A DNA stretch of 64,000 nt from Lobosporangium transversale (Eukaryota > Mortierellomycota > Mortierellomycetes > Mortierellales > Mortierellaceae): NCBI RefSeq assembly GCF_002105155.1, contig NW_019029031.1:62001-126000 (forward strand). Reading direction: 5' to 3'. The notes under the pieces were generated by a model. That model saw only the letters and a program-made list of their open reading frames with translations, was not told the DNA's origin and did not search any database. Positions within the stretch are counted from its first letter, which is position 1; each line of letters opens with the position of its first letter. Below are positions 46,257-57,358 of the stretch, piece after piece. The position numbers were made by a program, and so were the translations under genes.

Positions 46257-48042
46257 ATGTTGTTCAAACTTTCTACTGTGGCCCTCCTTATGGCTTCATC
46301 TGCCATGGCGCTCCCTTCTTTTCTTCAGTCGGAGAGATTGGCGCCCGTCATCTCCTCTGTTGATGCTGATATCGTCCCTGATTCGTACTTTGTTGTCTTC
46401 AAGGACGGTGTCCGTGCTCAAGACAATTCTGCCTGGGTGAACGACCTTCACAGACGCGACTTGTCCATTAATGGTGTTTGGGATAACTTCACCAGCGGTG
46501 TCAGACATGTTTATGACATGGGTAGCTTCCAGGGAATCGCAGGTCGTTTCCGTCCTGATGTCCTTGAGGAGATCCGTAAGAATCCCAATGTAAGTCAGTA
46601 TTGAAATAATGAAAATTGTCGATTTTTTTTATTATTTTTATTATTTTTATTCTCGCTGGTTTCGTCATTTCTCCAACTGGGATATACGTGTTCATTTGCT
46701 TTTGTCGACATCAGCTGGTTCAGGCGACACTATTTCATTAAAGCAAGGCACAAATAGATAGAAACAGGACTGAGCCATTTATGGTTACGAACCTAAAATT
46801 ACTTTTTACGTTCTAAACTACTGCACAAGACTCATCTTGCAGCAAACTACCAAAAAAAAAAAAAAAAAAAAAAAAAATACCTTGAATAATAATAATAATA
46901 ACAGTGCTCTTGTTTGTCCTTCGTCATATGGATCATTTGACCATAGTGCATTAAGCAAATCACAGAAGTGATGTGACAACATTGTATTCTAATCTTTTTT
47001 CTTTTTTTTTTTTTTTTTTTTCCTTTTTTTCATCTCCCATCTGTTGATGCTCCTATTTCCTTAGGTCGATTATATCGAACGCGACCAGATCGTCTATACC
47101 TCTGGGATCACCACCCAGACTCGTGCTCCTTGGGGATTGGCCCGTATCTCTCACCGCAAGGGTTTGACTTTGGGAACCTTCAACAAGTATGAGCACAATC
47201 CCCAAGGTGGTGATGGTATCACTGTCTTTGTCATCGATACTGGTATCAACACCAAGCACAAGGAATTTGAGGGCAGAGCCGAGTGGGGTGCTACCATCCC
47301 CGCTGGTGACCCTGACCAGGATGACAACGGACACGGTACTCACTGCGCTGGAACTATCGGAAGCAGAGCATATGGTGTCTCCAAGAAGGCCAAGGTTGTC
47401 GCTGTCAAGGTCTTGCGTTCCAATGGATCTGGTACAATGGCTGATGTCGTCTCTGGTGTCGATTTCGCTGTCAAGCGTCATTTGGAACTCAAGGGCAAGC
47501 AAGGTGAAAAGTACAAGGGTTCGGTTGCCAACATGTCCCTTGGAGGTGGCAAGTCCCGTCCCTTGGATTCTGCTGTAGCCAACGCTGTTTCTTCGGGTCT
47601 CCACTTTGCGGTCGCTGCCGGTAACGACAACCGTAATGCTTGCGATTACTCACCTGCAGGTGTTGAGAGTGCTGTCACTGTTGCTGCTTCGACCTTGTCA
47701 GACTCACGTGCCTACTTCTCGAACCATGGTCCCTGTGTCGACATTTTTGGACCTGGTCTGGAGATTGAGTCGACCTGGATTGGCTCTGAGACTGCCAAGC
47801 GTACCATCTCTGGAACATCGATGGCTTCACCACACGTCGCTGGCTTGATTGCCTACTACCTGTCTTTGGCTCCTGAGAGCGGATCTGCCTTCCACACCGG
47901 CCCCTTGACTCCAAAGGAGATGAAGGCACTCTTGATTGCCCGTGGTACTCGCGATATCTTGACAGATGTCAAGTCCGATACCCCCAACATTCTCATTTAC
48001 AACAATGCTGCTGAGGACAAGGAGAAGTTTTATGCTTGGTAA
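46257..48042 (+). CDS. Secreted subtilisin-like serine protease (S8, proteinase K/cerevisin type)
   Basis: Two exons (46257-46589, 47065-48042) join in phase 0 across a 475-bp intron to about 436 residues. MLFKLSTVALLMASSAMA is a signal peptide. An I9-type inhibitor propeptide follows (SYFVVFKDGV to the exon-2 start VDYIERDQ). The catalytic domain holds all three residues: Asp in VFVIDTGINTKHKEF, His in NGHGTHCAGTIG and Ser in SGTSMASPHVAGLIA, plus the oxyanion Asn in AVAAGNDN. It resembles vacuolar cerevisin and secreted proteinase K relatives; which compartment cannot be decided from sequence. Likely role is nutritional or vacuolar proteolysis. Good third-position C/T bias suggests high expression. 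Convergent with the FMN oxidase gene. Confidence 0.95.
46590..47064 (+). other. Unusually long intron of the subtilisin gene
   Basis: GTAAGT donor and TTTCCTTAG acceptor. At 475 bp it is longer than nearly all other introns here. It contains both a 27-A run (about 46851-46877) and a T-run (about 47003-47021). Confidence 0.75.
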
Positions 48043-48374
48043 AAAAAAAATAAATTGTACATTATGTGAAACCAAGTCAAGGAAAAACGCCAATCACCCA
48101 ATAGTGTAGTGATAAAAAAAAAAAAAAAAAAAAAAAATCGCCATGAAAGAGAGCTTCCCTTCTCTCTTTTTTTTTTTGCAGTGTAGAAATTCAGAGGAAT
48201 ACGAGCCACTTCGCTTTCTTTCTTTTGTATTGTTTCATATAGAATTGTCTACTTTGCTCTTTTTCTTTTTTATTTTCAATGCTCCCCAACGCCGTATGAG
48301 AAACCTCTCGATATTCTGTGTCAATAAATGTATAATGATTGAACAACCACTTTGATTTATTTTATTTTTTTTCT
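48043..48374. other. Convergent 3' region, subtilisin / FMN oxidase
   Basis: An A-run follows the subtilisin stop, with another at about 48115-48137. Candidate AATAAA-like signals (AATAAATG near 48323) occur. No ORF is supported. Confidence 0.5.
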
Positions 48375-49632
48375 CTATAACTTGGGATTGCCGTATGGGC
48401 CGTACTGGACATATTCACGTTTGATATCAGAGAGTGATCTACAACCTGCCAGAGCCATGGCCATCTCGAACTCTTTTTGAATCAAGTCCAATGTCAATGT
48501 CACACCATCTTCTCCCTAAAGAAAGAGGTTAAAAAAAAAAAAAAAAAAAAAAAATTGATGATGGGAGTTAGAGAACAGAGAAATAAATACTACAAGTGGT
48601 TGACTACAGGGATTTTTATTTTCTGTTCAACTTACATCATGGACAAGGCCCCAAAGAATAGGTCGTCCCAAAAAGACTGCCTTTGCACCCAAGGCAAGGG
48701 CCTTTAACACATCAGTTCCTTTCCTAACACCACCATCCAAATACACCTCAATGTCTCTGCCCTTGACAGCTTCCAGAACTTCAGGCAATGCATCAATCTA
48801 CAAGGGCATCCAGCACATTCAAAAGAAACGAAAAATTTAAATTCAGACATGGTTAGTAAAAGGTCTCTGATAAGAATAAAAATTATGAAAAGAAACTCTT
48901 TCCCTCCCTCTCTATTCCTTTTTCTTACCGTAGCCAAAACGCCATCCAGTTGACGGCCTCCATGATTACTAACAAGGATCCCTTTGACGCCAGCATCAGC
49001 AGCAAGCTTAGCATCCTCGGCTGTCAAAACGCCCTTGACAATGATTGGCAACTTTGAGATGGATTGGACCCACTTGATATCATCCCAATTCAAGCTCGAA
49101 TCAATCTGGGTGACGACATAAGCGGCCAGACTCGATTCTTGTCGAACCACTTTTTTGGTTCCACCTATTGCCGCTCTTTTTATCTCTGCGGATTTCGTCG
49201 ACGCAGAAGTATGACCAGGAGTAGTAGCAGAAGCAGTAAAAGCTTCTTGTTCTTTTTGGATTGATTTTTCAACAACTACATCTTCGTGTTCTTGTTGGTC
49301 TAGGATATTGGCCATTGTAACCTTTGAATCCTTTGTTTCAAAGTTGGCCATGCTCAAATGAGGAGGCAACTTGAAGACGTTCCTAACATCTGCGAGACGA
49401 CGACCTAATAATGGTGTATCGACCGTGATGACCAAAGCTTTGTGCAAAAGAGAGGAGAGGAAGGAAAAAAAAAAAAAGATTAGCTTTCTAGAACTGTAAA
49501 AAAAAAATTTGATCGGTGGCACAAAGTGTCCTTGCCCTAGTGGAAATGTGTCATCAGGCACAAATCTCAAAATCGGAATGACTCTTTTCTGCTGGTTGTG
49601 CGTTTATGACATGTATGTGTATGTGTATGTAA

Positions 49633-49667
<35 letters not shown>

Positions 49668-49872
49668 TACCTTTATAACCAGCCTTCTCTGCACGACTTA
49701 TTATATTTTTGGTCATGGCGCGATCCTTGTAAACATAAAGCTGAAACCAGAATAAGGGAAGACCTGGAGTAGAGTGATCGACTGGGATCTCTTTTCCAGC
49801 CGCAATGGTGTCTTCACAACTGGTTGTTGCCCAGGAAGAAAGAATCATACATTTCTTGGCCTTGGCAGCCGC

Positions 49873-49923
<51 letters not shown>

Positions 49924-49959
49924 AGATTTCTGGTTATTTGTTTTATGTGATGATGAAAG

Positions 49960-49996
<37 letters not shown>

Positions 49997-50414
49997 ACCT
50001 CGAGCAGTAGCTTTCTCGCCTTCATCATTTGCTAAACGTTGCATTGCTGTGGGGGCAATGCAGATCGGGCTGCTCACAGGGTGACCCAACAAAGTAGTCC
50101 GGGTGTCAACCTTGGACACATCCCTGAGGATTCTAGGACGAAGACGAATTCTTTTTATTTTTATTTTCATCAGAAAAAGAGATTTGTAAGGATATGGAAA
50201 GACGCGATTTTGTTTAATGTCATCAATGTTATTTAAAAAGATTTTCGTTATTTAATATTTACCGAGAGAATGCGTCTTGGTTGTCTTTGAGAGTCTGCAT
50301 ATCATTTGCTCCACTACGATAGTAGTCAAGAGCGTTAATGTCTAAAGAGATGGCGGCATTGTTCTCCAAGTCTGCAAGGCAGATGGGAACGAGACGATGC
50401 TGAGGACGGGCCAT
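48375..50414 (-). CDS. FMN-dependent (S)-2-hydroxy-acid oxidase (glycolate/lactate oxidase family)
   Basis: Six exons (50263-50414, 49999-50150, 49671-49871, 48929-49437, 48636-48797, 48375-48515) join in phase to about 438 residues. Signatures: [58 protein letters not shown], active-site [11 protein letters not shown] (base His and substrate Arg), and the FMN phosphate site [20 protein letters not shown]. The family oxidises 2-hydroxy acids to 2-oxo acids. There is no cytochrome b2 domain, so an oxidase is more likely than yeast Cyb2-type dehydrogenase. The C-terminus PKL is only a weak match to a peroxisomal signal. Between [12 protein letters not shown] and [17 protein letters not shown] lies an unusually long Ser/Thr/Glu-rich insertion. 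Divergent from COX19. Confidence 0.93.
49872..49998 (-). other. Intron with extreme homopolymers in the FMN oxidase gene
   Basis: On the gene strand it reads GTGAG, then about 33 T, a short unique stretch, about 32 T, 16 A and the acceptor AG. The T32/A16 junction could form a perfect hairpin next to the 3' splice site. Confidence 0.7.
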
Positions 50415-50842
50415 GGTGAAAAAAAAAAAAAAAAAAAAAATGTTGCTGTTTGCTTAAAATGAATGAAGGAGAAAAAAAAAAAAAAGTTTGCAGCACCGAG
50501 CGTTAATTGACTTTGTAATATAAACCATGGGAAATGTTGGAGCGAACCAAAGTCACGAGGCTGGCTCCTGCCCACATTCGCCCGAGGACTGCTTGTTTTT
50601 GCATACATCTCCGGTTAAATAAGAAAAGATAGATCAGTATTTTCATCGCCTGCATTCTGCATGTTTAAACATTACTTGCGTCATTTTCATTGACATTAAA
50701 CATTAATTGCATTTTGCAATTACTTTTTCTATTTCATTCATTCTAAATTTTTCGCGTCGTTCAAGGTTTTTATTGCTTAGACGCTTATTGCGCATTCCAT
50801 TGATAAGACATAAATAGTTAAAATTAAGAAGGATAAAAAGAT
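50415..50842. promoter_or_regulatory. Shared divergent promoter region, FMN oxidase / COX19
   Basis: 428 bp between divergent start codons. A 22-A run lies just upstream of the oxidase ATG (sense T-run). No further gene. Confidence 0.45.
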
Positions 50843-51281
50843 ATGAGTTTCGGGCGACCACCAGGCTTTACAACTTTTTCTGCAGCCCCGCCAGATCGTG
50901 GAAGCTTCCCTCTTGATCATGATGGTAACTTACATGTCAAAGGATACATATTTCACGTAACGAAATGGAGAAAGGGAAAGGATTAAAAGGACCTTTGGGG
51001 ATTACCCCTCCTTTCGATTCAATTGCTAAAAACATCTACTTTAATTAATTTTTATTTTTTATGCATGCTAGGTGAATGTACTCTGTTCATGAAAGAATAC
51101 CTGAGCTGCCTCAAGGAAAACCAAAACAACAATGGCAAATGTAGACATTTATCTAAGCGATATCTCAAATGTCGTATGGAAAAGTAAGAAAGTTCTGGAT
51201 AATCCCCTCAATGTCCAGTACTAGAGATGGGAGATTAGGGGTTGGAGAGAGAGAGAGAGAGAGAGGGAATGAGATTGAGGA

Positions 51282-51312
<31 letters not shown>

Positions 51313-51404
51313 GTTGCAGTGTGTAGCTCAACCCAGTTAATCTTTGGAGATGGTGGCGTAAAAAAAGTTTGAGTCTAAAATTTTAACTAATGGATTGTAT
51401 ACAT

Positions 51405-51438
<34 letters not shown>

Positions 51439-51705
51439 GTTGTCAAAAGGGGTCTTATGGGTAATGATAGTTTCAAGAACTTGGGCTTCCAAGATGATGA
51501 ATTTGATGATGACGGAGACAAGAGCAACAGGGATAACAAGGTCTACAAGACTGAAAAAGCAGCAGGAGCAGCAGAAATAGGAAAAGCAGCAGCAACAACA
51601 ACTACAGCTACGACGAGACAGAGCTCTACCCCTGATATCAGTACTCTAAAAGATTCAGCCGGTCTGTCTTCGTCCAAGGACGCGAAAAAAGACTATGAAG
51701 GATAA
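50843..51705 (+). CDS. COX19: Cytochrome c oxidase assembly protein Cox19 (CHCH/twin CX9C)
   Basis: Three exons (50843-50924, 51072-51183, 51450-51705) join in phase to about 149 residues. The N-terminus is MSFGRPPGFTTFSAAPPDRG. The coiled-coil-helix core crosses the first junction: GECTLFMKEYLSCLKENQ, then GKCRHLSKRYLKCRMEK, with two CX9C pairs. The third exon continues GLMGNDSFKNLGFQD, the family's usual end. Cox19 acts in the mitochondrial intermembrane space with Cox11 in copper delivery to cytochrome oxidase. About 70 extra residues, acidic then Ala/Thr/Ser-rich, extend the C-terminus beyond the roughly 90-110 residues usual for the family. Introns are rich in sense-strand T-runs, with a (GA)n tract in intron 2. 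Confidence 0.94.
51245..51267 (+). repeat. (GA)n microsatellite in COX19 intron 2
   Basis: About eleven GA units, followed 15-20 bp later by a run of about 28 T. Confidence 0.85.
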
Positions 51706-52030
51706 TAAGCTTAAGGAAGATAAGAAATAGTAGGATAAATTAAAATAGAAGATTAAATAGTTAAATAATTACGCGACTATTGACTTTTCAAGGCACATGT
51801 TTGGCGCACATAAAAAAAGGAAAAAATCCTGAGAATAGACAATTTTGACACAAAGAAAAAAAAAGATCTCTTGGCATACATACAGAGTAAAGAAAAAAAG
51901 GAGGAGAACGTATAAAAGTATAAATCGACATGCAGGATGCACGCAAAAAAAAAATAAATAAATAAACACCACGTTCTTACTTAGTTCATGGACAGAAAAG
52001 ATGCACTACTATCACTTCTACCCTCCTAGC

Positions 52031-52061
<31 letters not shown>

Positions 52062-52618
52062 TAGGCACACATTGGGGGGTTTTTTCTTCTTTGCTTGAAC
52101 CAATAGGGTAGTACTTTGAACGCGTTAAATGAACCAAATCAGCGGAAGGGAAGAAAGGGAGTTGAGAAACTTGTTTGGGCGAGAAAATGTTCCCGCATAA
52201 CAATGGACAAGAGGATAATGAAGACGGGAAGGAAATGGCTCTCTTACTTTGTCATCTAAAGATCTTGCCTTGAACCATATCCATCTGCTTGTATACTTTG
52301 ATGAACAAAAACTCTTGAGGAAATCCATAAATTTCCTTTTTCGCATTTCAAATAAAACGGCATAAGAAATACTTTTATAGATTTCTATCCACTTTTTTTC
52401 CTATGTTTCAATGCAGGAGCTTCTCTTTTTAGGAAAGAAAGAGGAATATAGTCAGAAGTAACGTTGTTCAAGCTTTCTATTCAACCAATTGCTACCCCAT
52501 TTCCCGATGGCGAAGTAATTTGATGCCAAGCCTTTTTTTAAGGGTTCTTTTTGAGCAAAACTCAAAAACTCAAAAAGTCAAAAAAAAAAAAAAAAAATAA
52601 GCGAAGATGCATGAAACT

Positions 52619-52652
<34 letters not shown>

Positions 52653-53826
52653 CAGAAGGGGCTTGTTATTGAATTGAGTTGATGACGGAGTAATGGCCCA
52701 AGCCAAGATGAAAGAGTGAAAGGTAAAGCAAAATATATTTCGAGATTGGTGATCGACAACCACCGAATTAGGTGTGGTGTGGCAAGAGAAAGCAAAAAAT
52801 TCGCGCCTGAATTGAGTTTTTTCTTTTTTGCTATTCTCACCGAAAAGGAGAGCGGGAGAAAAGTGATGGCAAAACAAATAAAGAAAAAAAAAAAAAAAGA
52901 GGTCCGTTTTTTTCTTAATACTACTGTCTTGTGCTCTATAATTTAACGACTGTAAGATTGTAAAGCATGTCCCCCGTTTCATTGAAATATCGGCATCCTT
53001 TCCATGTCTTTTCTTTTCTTTTTTTTTTTTTTTTTTTCTTTTTTTTCTGATCACCTCATTCATCACTTGCCCACTCTTTTTTTTTTGTGAGTTTGTAAAA
53101 AAGTTTTTTTTTTTAATTCCAACGATATAAACCCACTTTTACTAATTCTTATTTGTTTGTCTTTTTTTCTTCTTTTTAGCATTTACTCTTCCCTTCTCTT
53201 TCTTTGTTTTTTTTAGTAAGTTTTTTTTTTTTATATCGATAAGGCATATACGCAATAAGGATTGAAAACAGAACAACCTTTATCGTATTTCACTAGATTA
53301 GACTCTATCCTTTTGTTCCTGTGGTTACAGCCTTTCTTGGGTGATAACTATGGACAGTGATATTAATTAATTCCAATATGACCCAAAATACGATAATGTC
53401 GCAAAAAACAATGAATTTTTTTTTTACAGATTCTCCCTTTCGACATGAGGTTTAATATCGGACTGGGGCATGCTCCCTTCCTTTTCCCGCCAATATCTGC
53501 GCAGCACTCTCTCTTTCTTTTCTTTTCTTTTTTTTTTTTTTTTGTGAACGAGTATTTACTACCAATATCTATCCTTTTCAACTCCATTTTTTATTTCCAT
53601 CTTAATTTTTATTTGTTGTCACGCAATGCACCATGTTGTGTATGTGTAACGGAGTGCTGTCGTTCGTTTGGGGTTATAACCCTTTAATCACAAAAACAAT
53701 GATAATTTTGAGGGTTGCCATGCAAGATTCAAGGAACCACAACGTGACATGCACTAATAACAAAACAAAACAATAACATCCTCAATTTTTTTTATAGCTT
53801 CTCGTTTATTAGAAAAAAAAAAAAAA
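51706..53826. other. Intergenic, no gene seen
   Basis: 2.1 kb of AT-rich DNA with many A/T runs (for example near 52030-52056, 52577-52598, 52620-52646, 53022-53038). ORFs are homopolymer translations. Parts will be the COX19 3'UTR and the promoter of the following gene. Confidence 0.5.
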
Positions 53827-54682
53827 ATGGTCTCTCTTCGCATTTGTTCCGATAACGAGGATGGAGCCCCCAGTCGCTCTCCCACAACGGAACGAGGAAA
53901 CGAGAGACAAGGCCATGACCATGATGATAGCATGGTCAATGGCACTGTTAACTTAAATGGTCACGGTCATACCAATGGCCATTCTAACGGAGGTATCACC
54001 TAAAGAATAACCTTAATGGCCTATGATATTAACCCACCAATCACCGTCCATCGCCTTCACCGTTTCCCTCCGCAAAGGCTTAATTATATTTTTTACTCTC
54101 TCTCTCTCTCTGTTTCTTGTTCCTTGACGCGTGTTGTTTTTTGCTTTTCTTTTTTTTTTTTTTTTTTTTTTTTTTTTGTTTGTTTTTTGTGGGAAATGGA
54201 CCTCAATTATGACATATCTTTGAGCATGTGACTCAGTGGCGGAGATCAGAACTTTGTTAAGTTGGCAGCTTTTTTTTTTTTTTTTTTTTTGTTTTCTTTT
54301 ACTTTCTTCTCAAACTCCTTCCATTCTTATATATGTTCTAGACGAGCCTTCGCTTCCTGCGGCTCAAGTGGCAAGTCCCTCCCTGTTCTTGAGGAACCAC
54401 CCTCAAGTACCCGCTGATATTGGAGAGGAATGGCGGACTCTCCCAGAAGAGACCCGGCTACAGACACAGGGCCTTCAGATTCATCTTGATAACTTTCTCC
54501 GCCCCTCCTTTTCTTTCAGAATTTCGTCCAGAGATCAAGTCACTCAATGGACGAATGTTGCTGAAGAAAACACCAGCGTTTCTCCTACTCACCAAGACTC
54601 TATGAACCAGATTCTAGAGGGCGAGGGAGATGAAGGCAAGAACGAAAATTCGCATCAAGAAATGCTACAAAAATGGCCATGA
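53827..54682 (+). CDS. Putative small protein of unknown function, two exons
   Basis: Exon 53827-53992 starts MVSLRICSDNEDGAPSRSPT and runs into a His/Gly/Asn-rich stretch (NGHGHTNGHSNG). It ends in a phase-1 GTATCA donor. Exon 54342-54682 begins after TTCTAG and gives DEPSLPAAQVASPSLFLRNH, GEEWRTLPEETRLQTQGLQ and an acidic end with EGEGDEGKNENSHQEM, for about 168 residues in total. The 349-bp intron holds several T-runs and might hide another exon. I recognise no domain. The codon composition is protein-like, but the model is tentative. Confidence 0.35.
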
Positions 54683-54891
54683 ACAAGAAATATCGAACTA
54701 TGAAAAATAACCAAAACTCGTGATTGCACCCACGTTTTTGTTACGCAAAATAGCACCATCAAGTTGATTGGGAGGATCCATCAACAAGATTGGCGGATGG
54801 AGACAGTCCAGGGAGGAGTTTTTTTTTTTTATTTTTTTTTTAAAAAAAAAACTTGCTCATCATAGAAAAACCCGTTTAATAAATTTTATTT

Positions 54892-54925
<34 letters not shown>

Positions 54926-55218
54926 TACCATGATTTTTACGCGGACAAAGTTTAATTGATAAAGTATGAGTTCTGTACTAGACCGGTTGAATGGAACTGA
55001 TGCTTGGGAAAGGATTTCCTTTACTCAACACAAGAATTCTTTTTTCTTGTGAAAGGTACCCTCGGATGTAATTCTAAGAAAGAATAGAAATATCAGAAAT
55101 CAGATGGAACAAAACCAAACAAAAAAACAAAAAAAAAAAAAAAATAAAAAAAAAAAAAGACCAGTGACACAAAAATAAAAAATAAAAACCAATGGGATGT
55201 CTAATGCTTAAATTATCA
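54683..55218. other. Intergenic, no gene seen
   Basis: Convergent 3' flanks with A/T runs at about 54820-54851 and 54896-54922. No supported ORF. Confidence 0.5.
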
Positions 55219-56282
55219 TTATGGAATGCTTGTGTCAACAAAACGTTCTTTGACCTCCCCTGAAAAAAAAAAAAAAAAAAAAAAAAGGTGATGCATACTT
55301 TACCTTGTAGATCATATTAGCGATCATGCATTCGACTTCGTCCAGGTCCGCCGTTACACCAACAAAAGCCAATGCCGTCTGGAACGCTGAAATACTTACT
55401 CTACTCGTTCCACCCGTCGTCTTGTATCTATTTTTTATTTTTTGTTTAAAAATTAAGTAAACATCTGAAAGCGGAGGCGCAATAATTATGCAAAAGAAAA
55501 AAGAAGAAAAAAAAAAAACGACATTGATGCTTGCATGCTGCATGCATGCGTATTTCGCGAGAAAAAAGGAAAAAAAAAAAAAAAAAAAAAAAAAAAAGAT
55601 TAACTTACACTTTCTTGAATAAGGTCCGCATCACCAGGCCTCTTGACATCTCCACAGTGAGATAGGTACCCATGACCATGAATCGTCCTGCTGCTTGGCT
55701 CAAGCCTTCATCAAACAGCTGCACGTTCCCAGTTTTGATTGCATGTATCAAAGGTCCATAAAGAGAGTCCAGTTCTGGAAACTCACGTAGTAAGCTTGCT
55801 GAAGGTAAAGATCCACGCAAGAGTCTTGCTGGGATCAAATAATTCAGAATTAAACGTCGATGTTTATGAAACTTTGGTGGTGTCCGATCAAATGCAAACT
55901 GTAGATCTGCTTCGGCCTTAAAGGAATAAAGGAATAGGAAAGAAGAAAGAGTTACATTTATAACTATGTTGTCATGAGTGTCATTAGTCTTGCGGTGTCA
56001 TTGCCAAAGCTTTGACTCCATTTTTTTTTTTATTTTTTTACCTTTGTAAAATCCGCATCAAATGATGATAGGACACCGGTGTAATAACGCATTGTTACTT
56101 GATGTGCCATAGGAAACTGACTCAACTCTGGAAGTTCTGCTACTTGAATCGCACGAATGATGTTTTTACACAAATTGTGCGATTTCAGCTATTGTTATCA
56201 ATTAAAGTAATATTATTAATCAAAATAACCCAACATCCAAATGGTAAAAGGCAAAGTGCTTCTTTCAATAGCCAAACTAAGC

Positions 56283-56326
<44 letters not shown>

Positions 56327-57358
56327 GAAGTAGGTTCTGAAAAGAATACATGCTATGTTATATGTTCCCCATTTTTTAGAAGATTGAATTGGTGATCTGT
56401 AGAACGAGAAAAATAAATAAAAACCTATGTCAACCTTTGATGTTTGCTCTATTGAGATTGAACAATTTGAGGAAACGATTAATTTGCTCCTCACATTACC
56501 GGTCTGTAATACACGATGTAAATGATTTGTTGACCATACGAGCACAATCCTCCAGACTGACAGGTGCCTCTCCTCTTTGTTCTAATTGCTTATCTGCCTA
56601 CATGTTTAAAATAAAATATAAGCAAGTCAACATAATGGAAAAGGAGTTTTTTTCTTTTTTCTTTTTTTTTTCTTTTCCTCGCTCTGCTTTTACCTCAACG
56701 GCGAGTTTGCAAAGATCCTTGTTAATCGTAAAAAGAGCCTCCAATGACCAGTTGGTCGTCTTCTGAAAGTCCCGTAAGAAGGCTCTAAAAAATGGTCCAC
56801 GATAAAGAATGATCTGTTTAGTAATGTCCGTTTTTTGCCCCCCTCTTTTTTCCCCTTCTTTTCTTTCCCAGCTCATCGGAAAAAAAAAAAAAAAAAAAAT
56901 TGCTCAAAGTGATAGGTCTTACGCAAGCGCCGTGTTTTGTGCCTCATACGCCTCAATAAAATCTCCCTTTGAAATAGCTCGCCCCGCCATGATATGATGA
57001 AAGATGATGTCGGACCAAGGCTGTTCCAAGCGATCATGACAGTTGCGTTCTACATCTCGATTCTATAGAGATTTTTCATCATTATTATTATCTTTTTTCT
57101 TTTTTTTTTTTTTGTGTGTACGTGAAAGCAATAAACAGGCATACGATATTGCATTTTGACGAGTTTAGAAAGAGCTTTTTTTTTTTTATTATAATTATTA
57201 TTTTTTTTTTTTAGTGCCCGTGTCCTTACAGATTCAGGGCTATCAAGAAGCATCTTCTCTGTATGCTTGCCAAAAACCTCAATGTAACTTGAGAGCTTGT
57301 AAGCATTCTGTGTATGAAGGGCTTGGTTGATTTGGCCAATGTACATCGGTAGCTTCAT
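55219..57358 (-). CDS. PCID2: PCI-domain protein of the PCID2/Thp1/CSN12 family (TREX-2 type mRNA export)
   Basis: Nine exons (57230-57358, 56923-57062, 56694-56784, 56500-56597, 56324-56396, 56042-56188, 55609-55916, 55304-55427, 55219-55254) join in phase to about 381 residues; human PCID2 has 399. It starts MKLPMYIGQINQALHTQNAY. The helical repeats include KWGTYNIACILFRTYFK joined to LKSHNLCKNIIRAIQVAEL. The PCI part shows HRRLILNYLIPARLLRGSLP, LFKKV-YKTTGG and DLDEVECMIANMIYK, a winged-helix type end. The family binds Sac3/GANP and Sem1/DSS1 in TREX-2 at nuclear pores, or the signalosome-associated CSN12 complex. The last exon uses GAG|GTC, giving VKERFVDTSIP. An in-frame upstream ATG at 57502 would add 48 residues but lacks family similarity. 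Introns carry sense T-runs. Confidence 0.9.

Noticed and set aside
55259-55261. PCID2 last exon starting at the first CAG|GGG acceptor
   Set aside because: That frame runs on into poly-T translation. The next GAG|GTC acceptor gives a short plausible end, VKERFVDTSIP, and a stop.
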